From: Actinoallomurus sp040655075
GTDB taxonomy: Bacteria > Actinomycetota > Actinomycetes > Streptosporangiales > Streptosporangiaceae
DNA length: 64,000 nt
NCBI RefSeq assembly: GCF_040655075.1
Contig: NZ_JBFAJC010000018.1
Span: 135,634-199,633 of the forward strand
Direction: 5' to 3'
Part shown: positions 49,551 to 58,101 of the stretch, piece after piece
Layout of the letters: each line of letters starts with the position of its first letter
Position numbering within the stretch: position 1 is the first letter of the stretch
Translations under genes and position numbers: made by a program
The notes under the pieces: model-generated
The model's input: the letters and a program-made list of their open reading frames with translations, nothing else
Told to the model about the DNA's origin: nothing
Database searches by the model: none

Positions 49551-50588
49551 GTGTCCGATACGACGGCGTTGTCGGCCGAGGAGCGGTACGACTTGGAGGC
49601 CGCTCGCGACGGGGACGAGGCCGCGTTCGCCCGGCTGGTCGGGCCGCATCGGGCGGCCCTGCACGCGCATTGTTACCGCATGCTGGGCTCGGTGCACGAC
49701 GCCGAGGACGCGTTGCAGGAGGCCCTGCTCGGTGCGTGGCGGGGGATCGGCGGCTTCGAGGGGCGTAGTCCGTTGCGTTCGTGGTTGTACCGGATCGCGA
49801 CGAACGCTGCGATCCGGATATCGCGGCGGCAGAGCCGCCGCGTGCTCGCCGCCGAACACGGCGCGGCCCGTACCTCGGTGCACGAGCTGGGCGAGCCGGT
49901 GACCGAGTCGGTATTCGTCGAGCCGTATCCGGACACCGAGCTGCGCGACTGGTCCGGATACGCCGATCCGGAGGCCCGTTACGAGCTGCTGGAGAGCGTG
50001 GAGCTGGCCTTCGTCGCCGCCCTGCAGGAGCTGCCGGCCACCCAACGAGCCGTGCTGGTGCTTCGCGACGTACTGGCGATGCCCGCGGCCGAGGTCGCCG
50101 AGACGCTCCAGACGTCGGTGGCGTCGGTCAACAGCGCACTGCAACGGGCCCGTCAGACCATGGATCGGCGGCTGGAGCCGGCGAGCCAGCAGGTGACCCT
50201 GCGGGCCCTCGGCGGCGACGGTCAGCAGAAGCTGGTGCGCGCATTCGTCCGGGCCTGGGAGCACCACGACATCGACGGCCTCGTCGGCCTGCTGGCGAAG
50301 GACGCCCGATTCACGATGCCGCCGCTGCCCGCCTGGTTCGACGGACGGACCGCGGTGGGGGGGTTCTTCGCGGAACGGATATTCGAGAACCCGTGGAAGC
50401 TGGTGCCCATGACGGCGAACGGCCAACTGGCGGTCGCCTGCTACATGGGCGACGTCGCCGGCAACGCCTTTCCGCTCAGCGCCGTCAACGTTCTGACCAT
50501 CCGGGGACAGGAGATCGTCGCGTTGGACGGCTTCCTCGATCCCGCTGCTCAGCGACCGTTCGGCCTCCCGCCCGAGGCGCCGCGCTGA
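49551..50588 (+). CDS. ECF sigma factor with C-terminal SnoaL-like domain (SigG/ECF56-like)
   Basis: A 345-residue sigma factor. Region 2 is at about 25-90 (FARLVGPHRAALHAHCYRMLGSVHDAEDALQEALLGAWRGIGGFEGRS) and region 4 at about 150-205 (ALQELPATQRAVLVLRDVLAMPAAEVAETLQTSVASVNSALQRAR). The last 125 residues form an NTF2/SnoaL-like fold (LVRAFVRAWEHHDIDGLVGLLAKDARFTMPPLPAWFDG) that in this class modulates sigma activity in place of an anti-sigma factor. The GTG start follows a divergent promoter region. The RibD/DHFR-like gene downstream may be a target. Confidence 0.9.
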   Translation: MSDTTALSAEERYDLEAARDGDEAAFARLVGPHRAALHAHCYRMLGSVHDAEDALQEALLGAWRGIGGFEGRSPLRSWLYRIATNAAIRISRRQSRRVLAAEHGAARTSVHELGEPVTESVFVEPYPDTELRDWSGYADPEARYELLESVELAFVAALQELPATQRAVLVLRDVLAMPAAEVAETLQTSVASVNSALQRARQTMDRRLEPASQQVTLRALGGDGQQKLVRAFVRAWEHHDIDGLVGLLAKDARFTMPPLPAWFDGRTAVGGFFAERIFENPWKLVPMTANGQLAVACYMGDVAGNAFPLSAVNVLTIRGQEIVALDGFLDPAAQRPFGLPPEAPR

Positions 50589-50734
50589 AATTTCCTGGCC
50601 CCGACCGATGAGTTCGCGGGCCGACTCGTCTCCTACGGATGGACCGGACCGAAAGCGGTCCGGGACGGTGGCGCGCCGAAGGACGTCGCTGCCGGAGAAG
50701 GAACCGACCCGCCGCGGCGAGAAGGAGCGACGAG

Positions 50735-51328
50735 ATGCGCAAGGTGATCGTAAGTGACTGGGTGAGCCTCGATGGGGTCTACCAGAGTCCGTCCGGCCCC
50801 GAGGAGGACCCCTCGGGCGGATTCCGGCACGGTGGCTGGTCCACGCCGTACTTCGACGGCATCGCGATGGAATGGATTGTCCAGAGCATCTCTGGATCGG
50901 GCGGGTTCCTGCTCGGGCGCCGTACGTACGAGATCTTCGCGGCCCACTGGCCGACGGCTCCCGAGGAGCAGCAGGCCCTGGCCGAGCCGATGAACCGGCT
51001 GCCGAAGTACGTGGCGTCGACGACACTCTCCGCACCGCTGACGTGGCGACACTCGACGCTGCTGCGCGGTGACATCGTCGACGAGGTACGCGAACTCAAG
51101 CAGGACGACGGGAACGACCTGCGCGTGATCGGAAGCGCCGGCCTGGTCCGCACGCTGGTCGCGCACGATCTGGTGGACGAGTTCCAGCTGATGATCGATC
51201 CAGTGATCGTAGGCGGCGGGAAGCGTCTGTTCGGTGATGGCTTCGCGTTCAGGAGGCTTCGGCTCGTCCAGAGTCGCGTGACCAGCACCAGTGCGATCAT
51301 CGCGACCTACGCGCCGGCCGCAGGGTAA
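50735..51328 (+). CDS. Dihydrofolate reductase-like (RibD C-terminal) family protein
   Basis: A 197-residue protein of the YyaP/YwjB type. Marks are MRKVIVSDWVSLDGVYQSPSG, GSGGFLLGRRTYEIFAAHWP, and the C-terminal GLVDEFQLM-like HDLVDEFQLMIDPVIVGGGKRLF. Probably a cytosolic NADPH-dependent reductase, substrate unknown. The ATG has AAGGAG seven bases upstream. In actinomycetes this family often follows SnoaL-tailed ECF sigma genes, as it does here. Confidence 0.85.
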   Translation: MRKVIVSDWVSLDGVYQSPSGPEEDPSGGFRHGGWSTPYFDGIAMEWIVQSISGSGGFLLGRRTYEIFAAHWPTAPEEQQALAEPMNRLPKYVASTTLSAPLTWRHSTLLRGDIVDEVRELKQDDGNDLRVIGSAGLVRTLVAHDLVDEFQLMIDPVIVGGGKRLFGDGFAFRRLRLVQSRVTSTSAIIATYAPAAG

Positions 51329-51481
51329 TCTCCGCCTCTGCCGAATCCTTTCGCGGTGTGGGGGCCTCTTATGAGGTGATGGCCATGCTGGGGAAGGAGA
51401 TGGGTGTGGGTGACGTCGTTCTGCCGGCGGTGCGGCAGGCACTCTTCGGGACCTCGTTCCGGCGACCGCGAGGGCGTGGAC

Positions 51482-52057
51482 GTGGCTGACCGCTCTTGGG
51501 TGAACGCGCAGCTCATCAAGGCCGCGCAGGCCGGTGATCAGGAGTCGATCACCGCGGTGCTCTACGGCGCCCATTCTCACGTACGGCGCTTCGCGGAGCA
51601 TCTCTGCGCCTCCCCGCAGGATGCCGAGGACGCCGCGCAGGAAGCGTTGATCATCCTCTACCGGAAGATCGGCTCACTGCGCGCTACCGGGGCACTGGCA
51701 TCGTGGATGTTCCGAATCGTCCGGAACGAGTGCCTGCGCCGAGGTCGAGTGCTGTTCGAGCGCCATGACGAGACCGAAGCCGGTCTGGCGACGTCGGCCG
51801 AGGACGAGGTCATCCGGCGCCTGGAAGCCGAACTCGTCGCGCAGGCGATCCAGGAGTTGCCCGATGTGCAGCGCAGAGTGTTGATCATGCGGGACGTACT
51901 GGGCTATCCGGGGCGGAGCGTCGCAGAGGCGCTCGGCTTGAGCAACGCCGCGATGAAGTCCCAGCTACACCGGGCCCGCAACCGGCTCCGGCTCAGTTTG
52001 GCTGGTATGACCGGCCCCGCCGAAGGCCCGCACGACCCCGGAACCATCAGCGCCTGA
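51482..52057 (+). CDS. ECF RNA polymerase sigma factor
   Basis: A 191-residue ECF sigma factor. Region 2: VLYGAHSHVRRFAEHLCASPQDAEDAAQEALIILYRKIGSLRATGALASWMFRIVRNECLRR. Region 4: AIQELPDVQRRVLIMRDVLGYPGRSVAEALGLSNAAMKSQLHRARNRL. The GTG at 51482 has GAGGG seven bases upstream; frames open back to 51404 add residues without similarity. No anti-sigma gene is adjacent; instead a peroxiredoxin gene follows after 49 bases, suggesting a redox link. Confidence 0.85.
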   Translation: MADRSWVNAQLIKAAQAGDQESITAVLYGAHSHVRRFAEHLCASPQDAEDAAQEALIILYRKIGSLRATGALASWMFRIVRNECLRRGRVLFERHDETEAGLATSAEDEVIRRLEAELVAQAIQELPDVQRRVLIMRDVLGYPGRSVAEALGLSNAAMKSQLHRARNRLRLSLAGMTGPAEGPHDPGTISA

Positions 52058-52106
52058 CCTGCGTAGACCGCATTTCCACAACACGAGTTCGAAGGGGAAG
52101 TTCGCC

Positions 52107-52574
52107 ATGCTCGAAACCGGATCGCCCGCGCCCGACGTACTGCTGGAGGACACCGACGGCCGGGCCGTCCGCCTGTCCGACTACCGGGGCAAGAATGCCG
52201 TGCTGATCTATTTCATGCGGTCGACGTCGTGCCCGGTCTGCAACAGGCACGTCCAAGACCTCATCCGGCGCCGCGATGAGTTCGCGGCCGACGACGTCCA
52301 GGTGCTGGTCGCGCTTCCTGCCGACCGTCGAGAAGCGGCCGCGTGGAAGGACAAGCGCCAGGTCCCGTTCCCCGTCCTCGTGGGCCGCCGGGGCACCCCG
52401 CACGAGATGATCGGCCTGAGCAGAAAGGTCTTCGGCTCGATGCAGCAGTCGGGCAGCATCCTCGTCGATTCGCAGGGCATCGTCCGCCACGCTCACGGCG
52501 CCACCATGCCCACCAGCGGCTACGACAAGAAAGGAATCACCGCGGCCATCCAGGGCCTCCGCGCCCACGCATGA
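52107..52574 (+). CDS. Peroxiredoxin of the AhpC/TSA (redoxin) family
   Basis: A 155-residue thioredoxin-fold protein. The active site is STSCPVCNRHVQDL with C42 and C45, so a TSA-like or thioredoxin-like CxxC. The start MLETGSPAPDVLLEDTDGRAVRLSDYRGKNAVLIYF is typical. It would reduce peroxides or act as a disulphide reductase in the cytoplasm. The ATG has AAGGGGAAG upstream. It lies 49 bases after the ECF gene, probably one transcript. Confidence 0.85.
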   Translation: MLETGSPAPDVLLEDTDGRAVRLSDYRGKNAVLIYFMRSTSCPVCNRHVQDLIRRRDEFAADDVQVLVALPADRREAAAWKDKRQVPFPVLVGRRGTPHEMIGLSRKVFGSMQQSGSILVDSQGIVRHAHGATMPTSGYDKKGITAAIQGLRAHA

Positions 52575-52676
52575 TCAAGCCGGCGGCGCCCAGGTCCGTC
52601 CTGCTCGATCCCTGACACCGCGCAAGGCGTTTGCTGGAGATGGTGCTCGGCGGCGTCAGGTGTCCGTCCGCTGTGT

Positions 52677-53213
52677 CTATGGAGACGGGGGCGTTACCGA
52701 GACGATGTACTCCACCTGATCGCCTGACGGGTTGATGTAGCGATGCGGCTGGCGGGAGTCGAAGGTGATCGATTCCCCGGCGGCGACTTGGTGCGTCACC
52801 TTGGCGATCTCCACGGTCAGCGTCCCCGCGATGACGTACGCGCACTCGACCGAAGAGTGCGCCCAGGGCTCCTCGCTGGTCGCCACGCCGGGAGGGAGCA
52901 CCGCGCGCAGCACCTCGAGCTGACCGTTGCCCGGAGTCAGGCGCTCGTATCGGACCAGCCCTCGCGGTCCGCTGAGAGTCGAGCGTTCACCCGGCCGGCT
53001 CACCCAGACGGAAGGGGCTGCGGCGTCGTCGAACAGAGATGCCACCGATTCGCCGAACACGCCGGCGAGGCGGCGGAGCGTGGCCAGGCTGGGCTCGGTC
53101 ACACCGCGCTCCACCTGGCTGAGCAATGTCGGGGAGAGTCCCGCCTCCGCGGCGAGGGCCCGAAGACTCAGCCCTCGCTTCGTTCGAAGCTCTCGCAGTT
53201 GCGCGCCGATCAT
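52677..53213 (-). CDS. XRE family regulator with C-terminal cupin domain
   Basis: A 178-residue regulator. The helix-turn-helix occupies residues 1-60 (IGAQLRELRTKRGLSLRALAAEAGLSPTLLSQVERGVTEPSLATLRRLAGVF). The cupin sensor is at about 95-175 (HSSVECAYVIAGTLTVEIAKVTHQVAAGESITFDSRQPHRYIN). Such proteins sense small ligands such as amino acids or polyamines. It is divergent from the DUF3311/symporter operon, whose promoter lies at 53373-53401, and probably controls it. Confidence 0.88.
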   Translation of the reverse strand: MIGAQLRELRTKRGLSLRALAAEAGLSPTLLSQVERGVTEPSLATLRRLAGVFGESVASLFDDAAAPSVWVSRPGERSTLSGPRGLVRYERLTPGNGQLEVLRAVLPPGVATSEEPWAHSSVECAYVIAGTLTVEIAKVTHQVAAGESITFDSRQPHRYINPSGDQVEYIVSVTPPSP

Positions 53214-53372
53214 GGTCCTCCGTACAGCCTGGCTACACGATAGGCCGAATCGAGCTGCTCCTGCACATCCGGCCCGCGAAGGGCGGGCCCCTGACCGAAG
53301 TCGTGGATATTCACGCTGGTCATGTCGATGGCTTCAAAAACTTTCAGCCATAAGAACGTCGGCCTCCACGTC

Positions 53373-53401
53373 TTGACGGACGCTTCTCACGTGTCTAGTT
53401 T
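53373..53401 (+). promoter_or_regulatory. Promoter of the symporter operon
   Basis: TTGACG (53373-53378) and TAGTTT (53396-53401) are 17 bases apart, a near-consensus housekeeping promoter. Transcription would start near 53408, giving a leader of about 70 bases. CACGTG at the spacer's end is a candidate regulator contact. The remaining bases between 53214 and 53372 show no gene I can support. Confidence 0.65.
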
Positions 53402-53477
53402 CACAGCACATCGTCCAGTCGGACTGCACAGTGTCGTCACGTCACCAGCCCGGCCCCCGCCCCTTCGGGAGAGAACC

Positions 53478-53783
53478 ATGACATCGGCCCAGAGACGCGG
53501 ACGGCCGCCTACGGCTGGATCCCGCGCTTATCGCTGGCTGCTCGTCCTGCCGTTCATCTGGCAGGTCGGCCTCGTTCCCGTGGTCAACGACGTGTCGTTC
53601 GCACCCTTCAACGTGCCGTTCCCCATGCTCTGGCAGATGCTCGGCGTCATCGCGACGACGGCCGTCGTCGGCCTCGTCTTCCGCTTGGACCGCCGGTCCG
53701 GCGTGGACGCGGAGGAAAGCGAGTTCATCGCGCTGACGCAGCCGACCGTCCGATCACCGCAGGCGGACGGTGACGCGTCGTGA
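53478..53783 (+). CDS. DUF3311 small membrane protein
   Basis: A 101-residue protein with two transmembrane helices (YRWLLVLPFIWQVGLVPVVN and MLWQMLGVIATTAVVGLVFRLD). DUF3311 proteins are encoded immediately before sodium:solute symporters and are thought to be accessory subunits. The ATG has GGGAGAG upstream; its stop overlaps the symporter GTG by four bases. Confidence 0.85.
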   Translation: MTSAQRRGRPPTAGSRAYRWLLVLPFIWQVGLVPVVNDVSFAPFNVPFPMLWQMLGVIATTAVVGLVFRLDRRSGVDAEESEFIALTQPTVRSPQADGDAS

Positions 53784-55276
53784 CGCTCGTACTCGCCCTC
53801 ATCATCGTCCTGGGCACCACCGTCGGCGCCATCGGCTTCGGGAGGCGCTCGACCACCCCGAACACCATGTCCGGCTGGGCCGTGGGCGGACGTCGCTTCG
53901 GCACCGTGCTCTTCTGGTTCATGAATGCCGGAGAGGTCTACACGACCTTCGCCGTTCTCGGTATCTCCGGATACGCGTGGGCGCTGGGTGCCCCGGCGTA
54001 CCTCGCCTTCACGTCCGTCTCGCTGAGCTACGCCATCGGCTACTGGGTCATGCCGAAGATCTGGCGGGCCGGGCGCAAGCACGGACTGATCACCCAGGCC
54101 GACTTCTTCGCCGCTCGCTACGACGCCCCGTGGCTCGGTGCGGTGACGGCTGTGGTCGGCATCGCAGCGCTCATCGTCTACGTGCAGATCCAGCTGGTGA
54201 GTCTCAGCCTGATCGTACGGCTGACCCTCGGCGGCTCCGTGTCGCCGAACGCCGCGGTCGTGATCGGCGCCGTACTGATGCTGGCCTTCGTGCTCCTGGC
54301 CGGACTGCGCTCCGCAGCCTTCTCCGCAGGCGTCAAGGACATCCTGATGATCTTCATCGTGGTGCTGCTGACCGTCACCGTGGCGGGCAAGGTCGGTGCG
54401 TCGTCCTTCCTCGACATCTTCCACCTCGTCGAGCAGCGGCATCCCGGCATCGGCAGGTTCCCCGGCCTCGACCCGCATTCGCCGACCACATCGACATGGC
54501 TCATGACCTCGGCCCTGAACGTGGCGCTGGGCAATTGGGTGTTCCCCCACCTCTTCCAGGTGTCCTACTCGGCGGCGTCCGGCAAATCGATCCGGCGCAA
54601 CGCCATCTGGCAGCCGCTGTACTCGCTCGCCTACTTCTTCATCATTCTGCTCGGGTTCGCGGCGCTGGCCGCCGGGACGAAACCGGAGGGCGGGAACCTC
54701 AACGGGGCGCTCCTGCAGTTCGTCTCGGACAAGTACCCCGCCTGGGTGGTCGGCCTCTTCGCCGGGACCGGCTTCCTGCTCGCACTCGCGCCCGGTTCCG
54801 TCCTGCTGCTCACCGCCGGATCGCTGTTCGCACGCAACGTCGTCGGCCTGGCGAGACGTGAACTGTCCGACCGCGCCACGCTGCTCATCTCCCGGCTCTC
54901 CATGGTCGTCTTCGCCGGGCTCGCGGTGTGGCTGACGATCGGTCAGAGCAAGTCGCTCGTCGACATCCTGCTGTACGCCTACTCGGCCATCGGCATGCTC
55001 GCGCCCGGCGTGTTCCTCGCGTTCCTGTGGCGCAGAACGTCCGCGATCGGTGTGCTCATCGGCATCGTGGCCGGGTTCATCGCGCTGCTCGCTCCGTTCG
55101 CCAAGCACTACTGGGCCGCGCACCTGCCCGAGTGGGAACCCGGCCTGATCGCCATGGTCGTCAATGCGGTGGTGGTCCTGGTCGTGAGCCTCGCGACACC
55201 GAAGCCGAAGGCCGACGCCGCAGGCGTGGGCCTCGACCTGTCGGCACGGCACGTGACAGTAGCGGAGAAGGTATGA
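53780..55276 (+). CDS. Sodium:solute symporter family transporter
   Basis: A 498-residue membrane protein with about thirteen helices and the SSS pattern (GWAVGGRRFGTVLFWFMNAGEVYTTF; GLITQADFFAARYDAPWLGAVTAVVGIAALIVYVQIQLV; FAGTGFLLALAPGSVLLLTAGSLFARN). These import organic solutes with sodium. GTG start overlapping the DUF3311 stop; its own stop overlaps the TIGR04076 ATG. The substrate is unknown, but the downstream LLM oxidoreductase suggests it is then oxidised or reduced. Confidence 0.9.
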   Translation: MTLVLALIIVLGTTVGAIGFGRRSTTPNTMSGWAVGGRRFGTVLFWFMNAGEVYTTFAVLGISGYAWALGAPAYLAFTSVSLSYAIGYWVMPKIWRAGRKHGLITQADFFAARYDAPWLGAVTAVVGIAALIVYVQIQLVSLSLIVRLTLGGSVSPNAAVVIGAVLMLAFVLLAGLRSAAFSAGVKDILMIFIVVLLTVTVAGKVGASSFLDIFHLVEQRHPGIGRFPGLDPHSPTTSTWLMTSALNVALGNWVFPHLFQVSYSAASGKSIRRNAIWQPLYSLAYFFIILLGFAALAAGTKPEGGNLNGALLQFVSDKYPAWVVGLFAGTGFLLALAPGSVLLLTAGSLFARNVVGLARRELSDRATLLISRLSMVVFAGLAVWLTIGQSKSLVDILLYAYSAIGMLAPGVFLAFLWRRTSAIGVLIGIVAGFIALLAPFAKHYWAAHLPEWEPGLIAMVVNAVVVLVVSLATPKPKADAAGVGLDLSARHVTVAEKV

Positions 55277-55641
55277 CCGGCCCGGCGACCCCACCCGAGA
55301 GAAACCCGAATCCCCCGGCGTCCGAGGCTCCGGTGACGGAGCTTTACGACCTGCGCGTCACCGTCGACCGCATCGAGGGCAGGTCGGTCTGCGGGATGGC
55401 GGTCGGAGACTACTTCGAACTCGTTGACAGCGCGCACCTGCGGATCCCCGAGGGACGGCATTTCTGCGTCTACGCACTGCAGGCGGTGCTGCCGCTGCTG
55501 CCCGCCAAGCAGCGCGCCCTTCCCCGCGATGACTGGCTGGAAAGGGACACGCTCGTGTGCTGCCCGGATCCCGAAGAAAGGCTGATCATGCGGATCGACC
55601 GCATCGGATCCTGCCGACTGAACACGGGGGATGTGACGTGA
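55273..55641 (+). CDS. TIGR04076 family small protein
   Basis: A 122-residue protein: a variable Pro-rich N-terminus, then YDLRVTVDRIEGRSVCGMAVGDYFELVDSAHLRIPEGRHFCVYALQAVLPLLPAKQR and TLVCCPDPEERLIMRIDRI, the TIGR04076 pattern with conserved cysteines (GRSVCGM, CCPDP). Family members accompany oxidoreductases and may bind a metal or cofactor. Fully overlapped at both ends (ATGA, GTGA) in this operon. Confidence 0.8.
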   Translation: MTGPATPPERNPNPPASEAPVTELYDLRVTVDRIEGRSVCGMAVGDYFELVDSAHLRIPEGRHFCVYALQAVLPLLPAKQRALPRDDWLERDTLVCCPDPEERLIMRIDRIGSCRLNTGDVT

Positions 55642-56651
55642 CACGGGTCGAGATCGGTCTGGGCCTGCAGAGCGACAAGCGACCCGGCGACTACGCCCGG
55701 CTTGCCGCGCGGGCCGAAAGCCTCGGCTTCGACGTACTGTCGGTCTTCGGTGACCTCATGTTCCAGCCACCGATCTTTCCGCTGCTCGAGATGGCCGGCG
55801 CGACCCGACGGCTCCGCCTCGGCGCCGCATGCTGGAACCCGTACTCGATGCATCCTTACGAGATCGCCGGCCAGGTCGCGGCCCTGGACATGGCCTCGTC
55901 CGGCCGGGCCTATCTCGGACTGGCCCGTGGTACCTGGCTGGGCGACATCGGTATCGGCCAGACTCGGCCGCTGGCTCATTTGCGGGACGCCGCCGGGCTG
56001 ATCCGCGCACTGCTCTCCGGAGCGCGGGACGGCTACCAGGGAGAGGTGTTCCAACTCGCCCCGGAAGCACACTTGCGTTATGTCCCCTTCCGTCCCGAGA
56101 TCCCACTGCTGATCGGCACCTGGGGCGCGCGGACCGCAGCGCTGGCCGGCCGGATCGCCCGCGAAGTCAAGATCGGTGGAACCACCAATCCCGCGATGGT
56201 CGACGTGATGCGCCACCGTATCGGCGCAGGGCCGGTCTCGGAGGGCTCGCCGACGGGACGGGTGGGCATCGTGGTCGGAGCGGTAACGGTCGTCGACGAG
56301 GATGGCGCGCGCGCCCGGGCCCTGGCGCGCACCGAGGTCACCATGTACCTCGCCGTGGTAGCCGAACTCGATCCCACCATCGAGGTGCCCACCGACCTGC
56401 TCGCCCGGGTGAAGGAACGGCTGGGTCAAGGAGACCGCGTCGGCGCGGGCGCGCTCATCCCCGGGGACCTGCTCGACCTGTTCGCGTTCTCCGGCACTCC
56501 CGAGCATGTGGCGGCTCAGGCCCAGCGGCTCATCGACGCCGGTGCGAGCCGAGTCGAATTCGGTACGCCACACGGCCTGAGTGCCGACCACGGCATCGAA
56601 GTACTCGGAAAGCGTGTCCTTCCCCTGCTCGACCTCGAACCGTCCTGGTGA
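55638..56651 (+). CDS. LLM class flavin/F420-dependent oxidoreductase
   Basis: A 337-residue luciferase-like TIM-barrel enzyme. Signs: VEIGLGLQSDKRPGDYARLAARAESLGFDVLSVFGDLMFQPP, LRLGAACWNPYSMHPYEIAGQVAALDMASSGRAYLGLARG, and IPLLIGTWGARTAALAGRIAREVKIGG. It would use FMN or F420 for redox chemistry on the imported compound. GTG start overlapping the TIGR04076 stop. Last gene of the four-gene operon. Confidence 0.88.
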   Translation: MTRVEIGLGLQSDKRPGDYARLAARAESLGFDVLSVFGDLMFQPPIFPLLEMAGATRRLRLGAACWNPYSMHPYEIAGQVAALDMASSGRAYLGLARGTWLGDIGIGQTRPLAHLRDAAGLIRALLSGARDGYQGEVFQLAPEAHLRYVPFRPEIPLLIGTWGARTAALAGRIAREVKIGGTTNPAMVDVMRHRIGAGPVSEGSPTGRVGIVVGAVTVVDEDGARARALARTEVTMYLAVVAELDPTIEVPTDLLARVKERLGQGDRVGAGALIPGDLLDLFAFSGTPEHVAAQAQRLIDAGASRVEFGTPHGLSADHGIEVLGKRVLPLLDLEPSW

Positions 56652-56905
56652 GCGTCGCGACAACGCAGGACCCCGGGCTCACGGCTGGGTCACGGACGGC
56701 CTACGCCGCCCGGAGGGACGCGCTCGATCGACCGATGAATTTGTGGCGCGCCTCAAGTCTGTGCCTGCAGAACGACCTTTAAGAATCGGCCTACTCAGAT
56801 TGGGAACTTCGTGGACTTGGGTCTGCCGTCGGCCCACTCTCAGAGGAGCGGACCGGGTCTGTGAAACCTGCGCCATGCCACTTGACCGGGATATAGCCTG
56901 CATAG

Positions 56906-57352
56906 ATGAGTGATCAACTTCGAGCTGAGGCCCACCGGTTCCTGGACTGGGCGCGGGAGAGCGGCGCCGATCTGGACGGCTCCGATGAGAGCGTCTGGTT
57001 CGTCCAAGGGGTGCTCGAATCGATGGCGGAAGACACTGACGAGGAGCCGTCGCTGCGCGCGGTCAAGTGCCTGGCATACTCCGTCTACCTCGCCGAGTTG
57101 CTGGCCAGTACCTGCCGCGACGTTCAGTGCGTCATCGACGGAGAGGGCATGAGCCTCCAAGAGGTACTTGCCATCCGCGAGGGTGGACCCGTTCAGTTCA
57201 CGCTGTCGTGGGTGCAGAAGTGCATCATCGAGCCACAGGTTGACAATATCGGCTTCAAGTTCGCTGGTGCACTCAGGGACTTCGGCGAGGACGAACGTTC
57301 CCGGAATATGTACGCCCAGCTGAAGGAATACAACGAATTTAGCGATCTCTGA
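56906..57352 (+). CDS. Hypothetical helical protein
   Basis: A 148-residue acidic protein (MSDQLRAEAHRFLDWARESGADLDGSDESVWFVQGVLESMAED, then LRAVKCLAYSVYLAELLASTCRDVQCVID). Codon use is somewhat less GC-biased than the main block, consistent with an accessory gene. I recognise no domain; size and layout would suit an immunity or antitoxin-like protein, but no partner is visible. Confidence 0.55.
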   Translation: MSDQLRAEAHRFLDWARESGADLDGSDESVWFVQGVLESMAEDTDEEPSLRAVKCLAYSVYLAELLASTCRDVQCVIDGEGMSLQEVLAIREGGPVQFTLSWVQKCIIEPQVDNIGFKFAGALRDFGEDERSRNMYAQLKEYNEFSDL

Positions 57353-57530
57353 TAATCGACGGAGACCGCGACCATATTCTGCGGCCATAGAGGTATTCAC
57401 CCCGGCCGGGGCTTCCGTTCATGGAGCCGGGCTCCGTCCCGCACACAAGTCCCGGCAGCCCGGCTCGGGTTCTCGGGGTGATGACGGAAAGCTGCCAGCC
57501 GCTACCTCCACGCCCGTCTACGGTCACGGT

Positions 57531-57977
57531 ATGTCTCAGAGCCGCACCATCGTCCAGGACGCATGGAAGGCGTTCGCCAGTCACGACGCCGACCGGATCG
57601 GTGCAGTCTTCACCGAGGACGCCGAGTGGCTCGCGCCACCGGGGAACGCTACTGCCGTCGCGCTGGAGGGTCCGAGCCATCTGATCGGCAAGAAGGCGAT
57701 CGTGCGCTTCCTCGCCGAGGACTTCCCCCGTTTCTTCGTGCGAGACGTCACCGTCATCTTCCACGGGTTCTACGCCGACGGCGAGCGAGTGATCGTGGAG
57801 GAGACCATGACGGCGACTCTGGCCAACGGCGACCACTACGCCAACGACTACTGCTTCGTCTTCGAACTCCGGAACGGTCTGATCCACCGGGTCCGCGAGT
57901 ACATGGACACGGCCCGCGGACACCGCATGGTCTTCGGCGAGGCCGAGGCGGGCACTCGGCGCGGCGGGCGGGCCTGA
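57531..57977 (+). CDS. SnoaL-like/NTF2-fold protein
   Basis: A 148-residue small barrel protein. Typical marks are IVQDAWKAFASHDADRIGAVFTEDAEWLAPPGN, GKKAIVRFLAEDFPRFFV and YCFVFELRNGLIHRVREYMDT. Such proteins act as isomerases, hydrolases or scavengers of small hydrophobic compounds in the cytoplasm. Single gene with no informative neighbours. Confidence 0.8.
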   Translation: MSQSRTIVQDAWKAFASHDADRIGAVFTEDAEWLAPPGNATAVALEGPSHLIGKKAIVRFLAEDFPRFFVRDVTVIFHGFYADGERVIVEETMTATLANGDHYANDYCFVFELRNGLIHRVREYMDTARGHRMVFGEAEAGTRRGGRA

Positions 57978-58101
57978 AGGCGCGGGCCAGATGGCAGAAT
58001 CAGCCTGCGATTCTGAAACCGGCAGGAGACCCGACGACACGGCCCTATTTTCGCAGTACGCAGGATGACACCATAGGCTTCGGCCCGGCTAATGAGGCGA
58101 G

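Noticed and set aside
53126..53353. A 75-codon plus-strand frame between the XRE gene and the symporter promoter
   Set aside because: Most of it is antisense to the XRE gene, and the remainder shows no domain or ribosome site.
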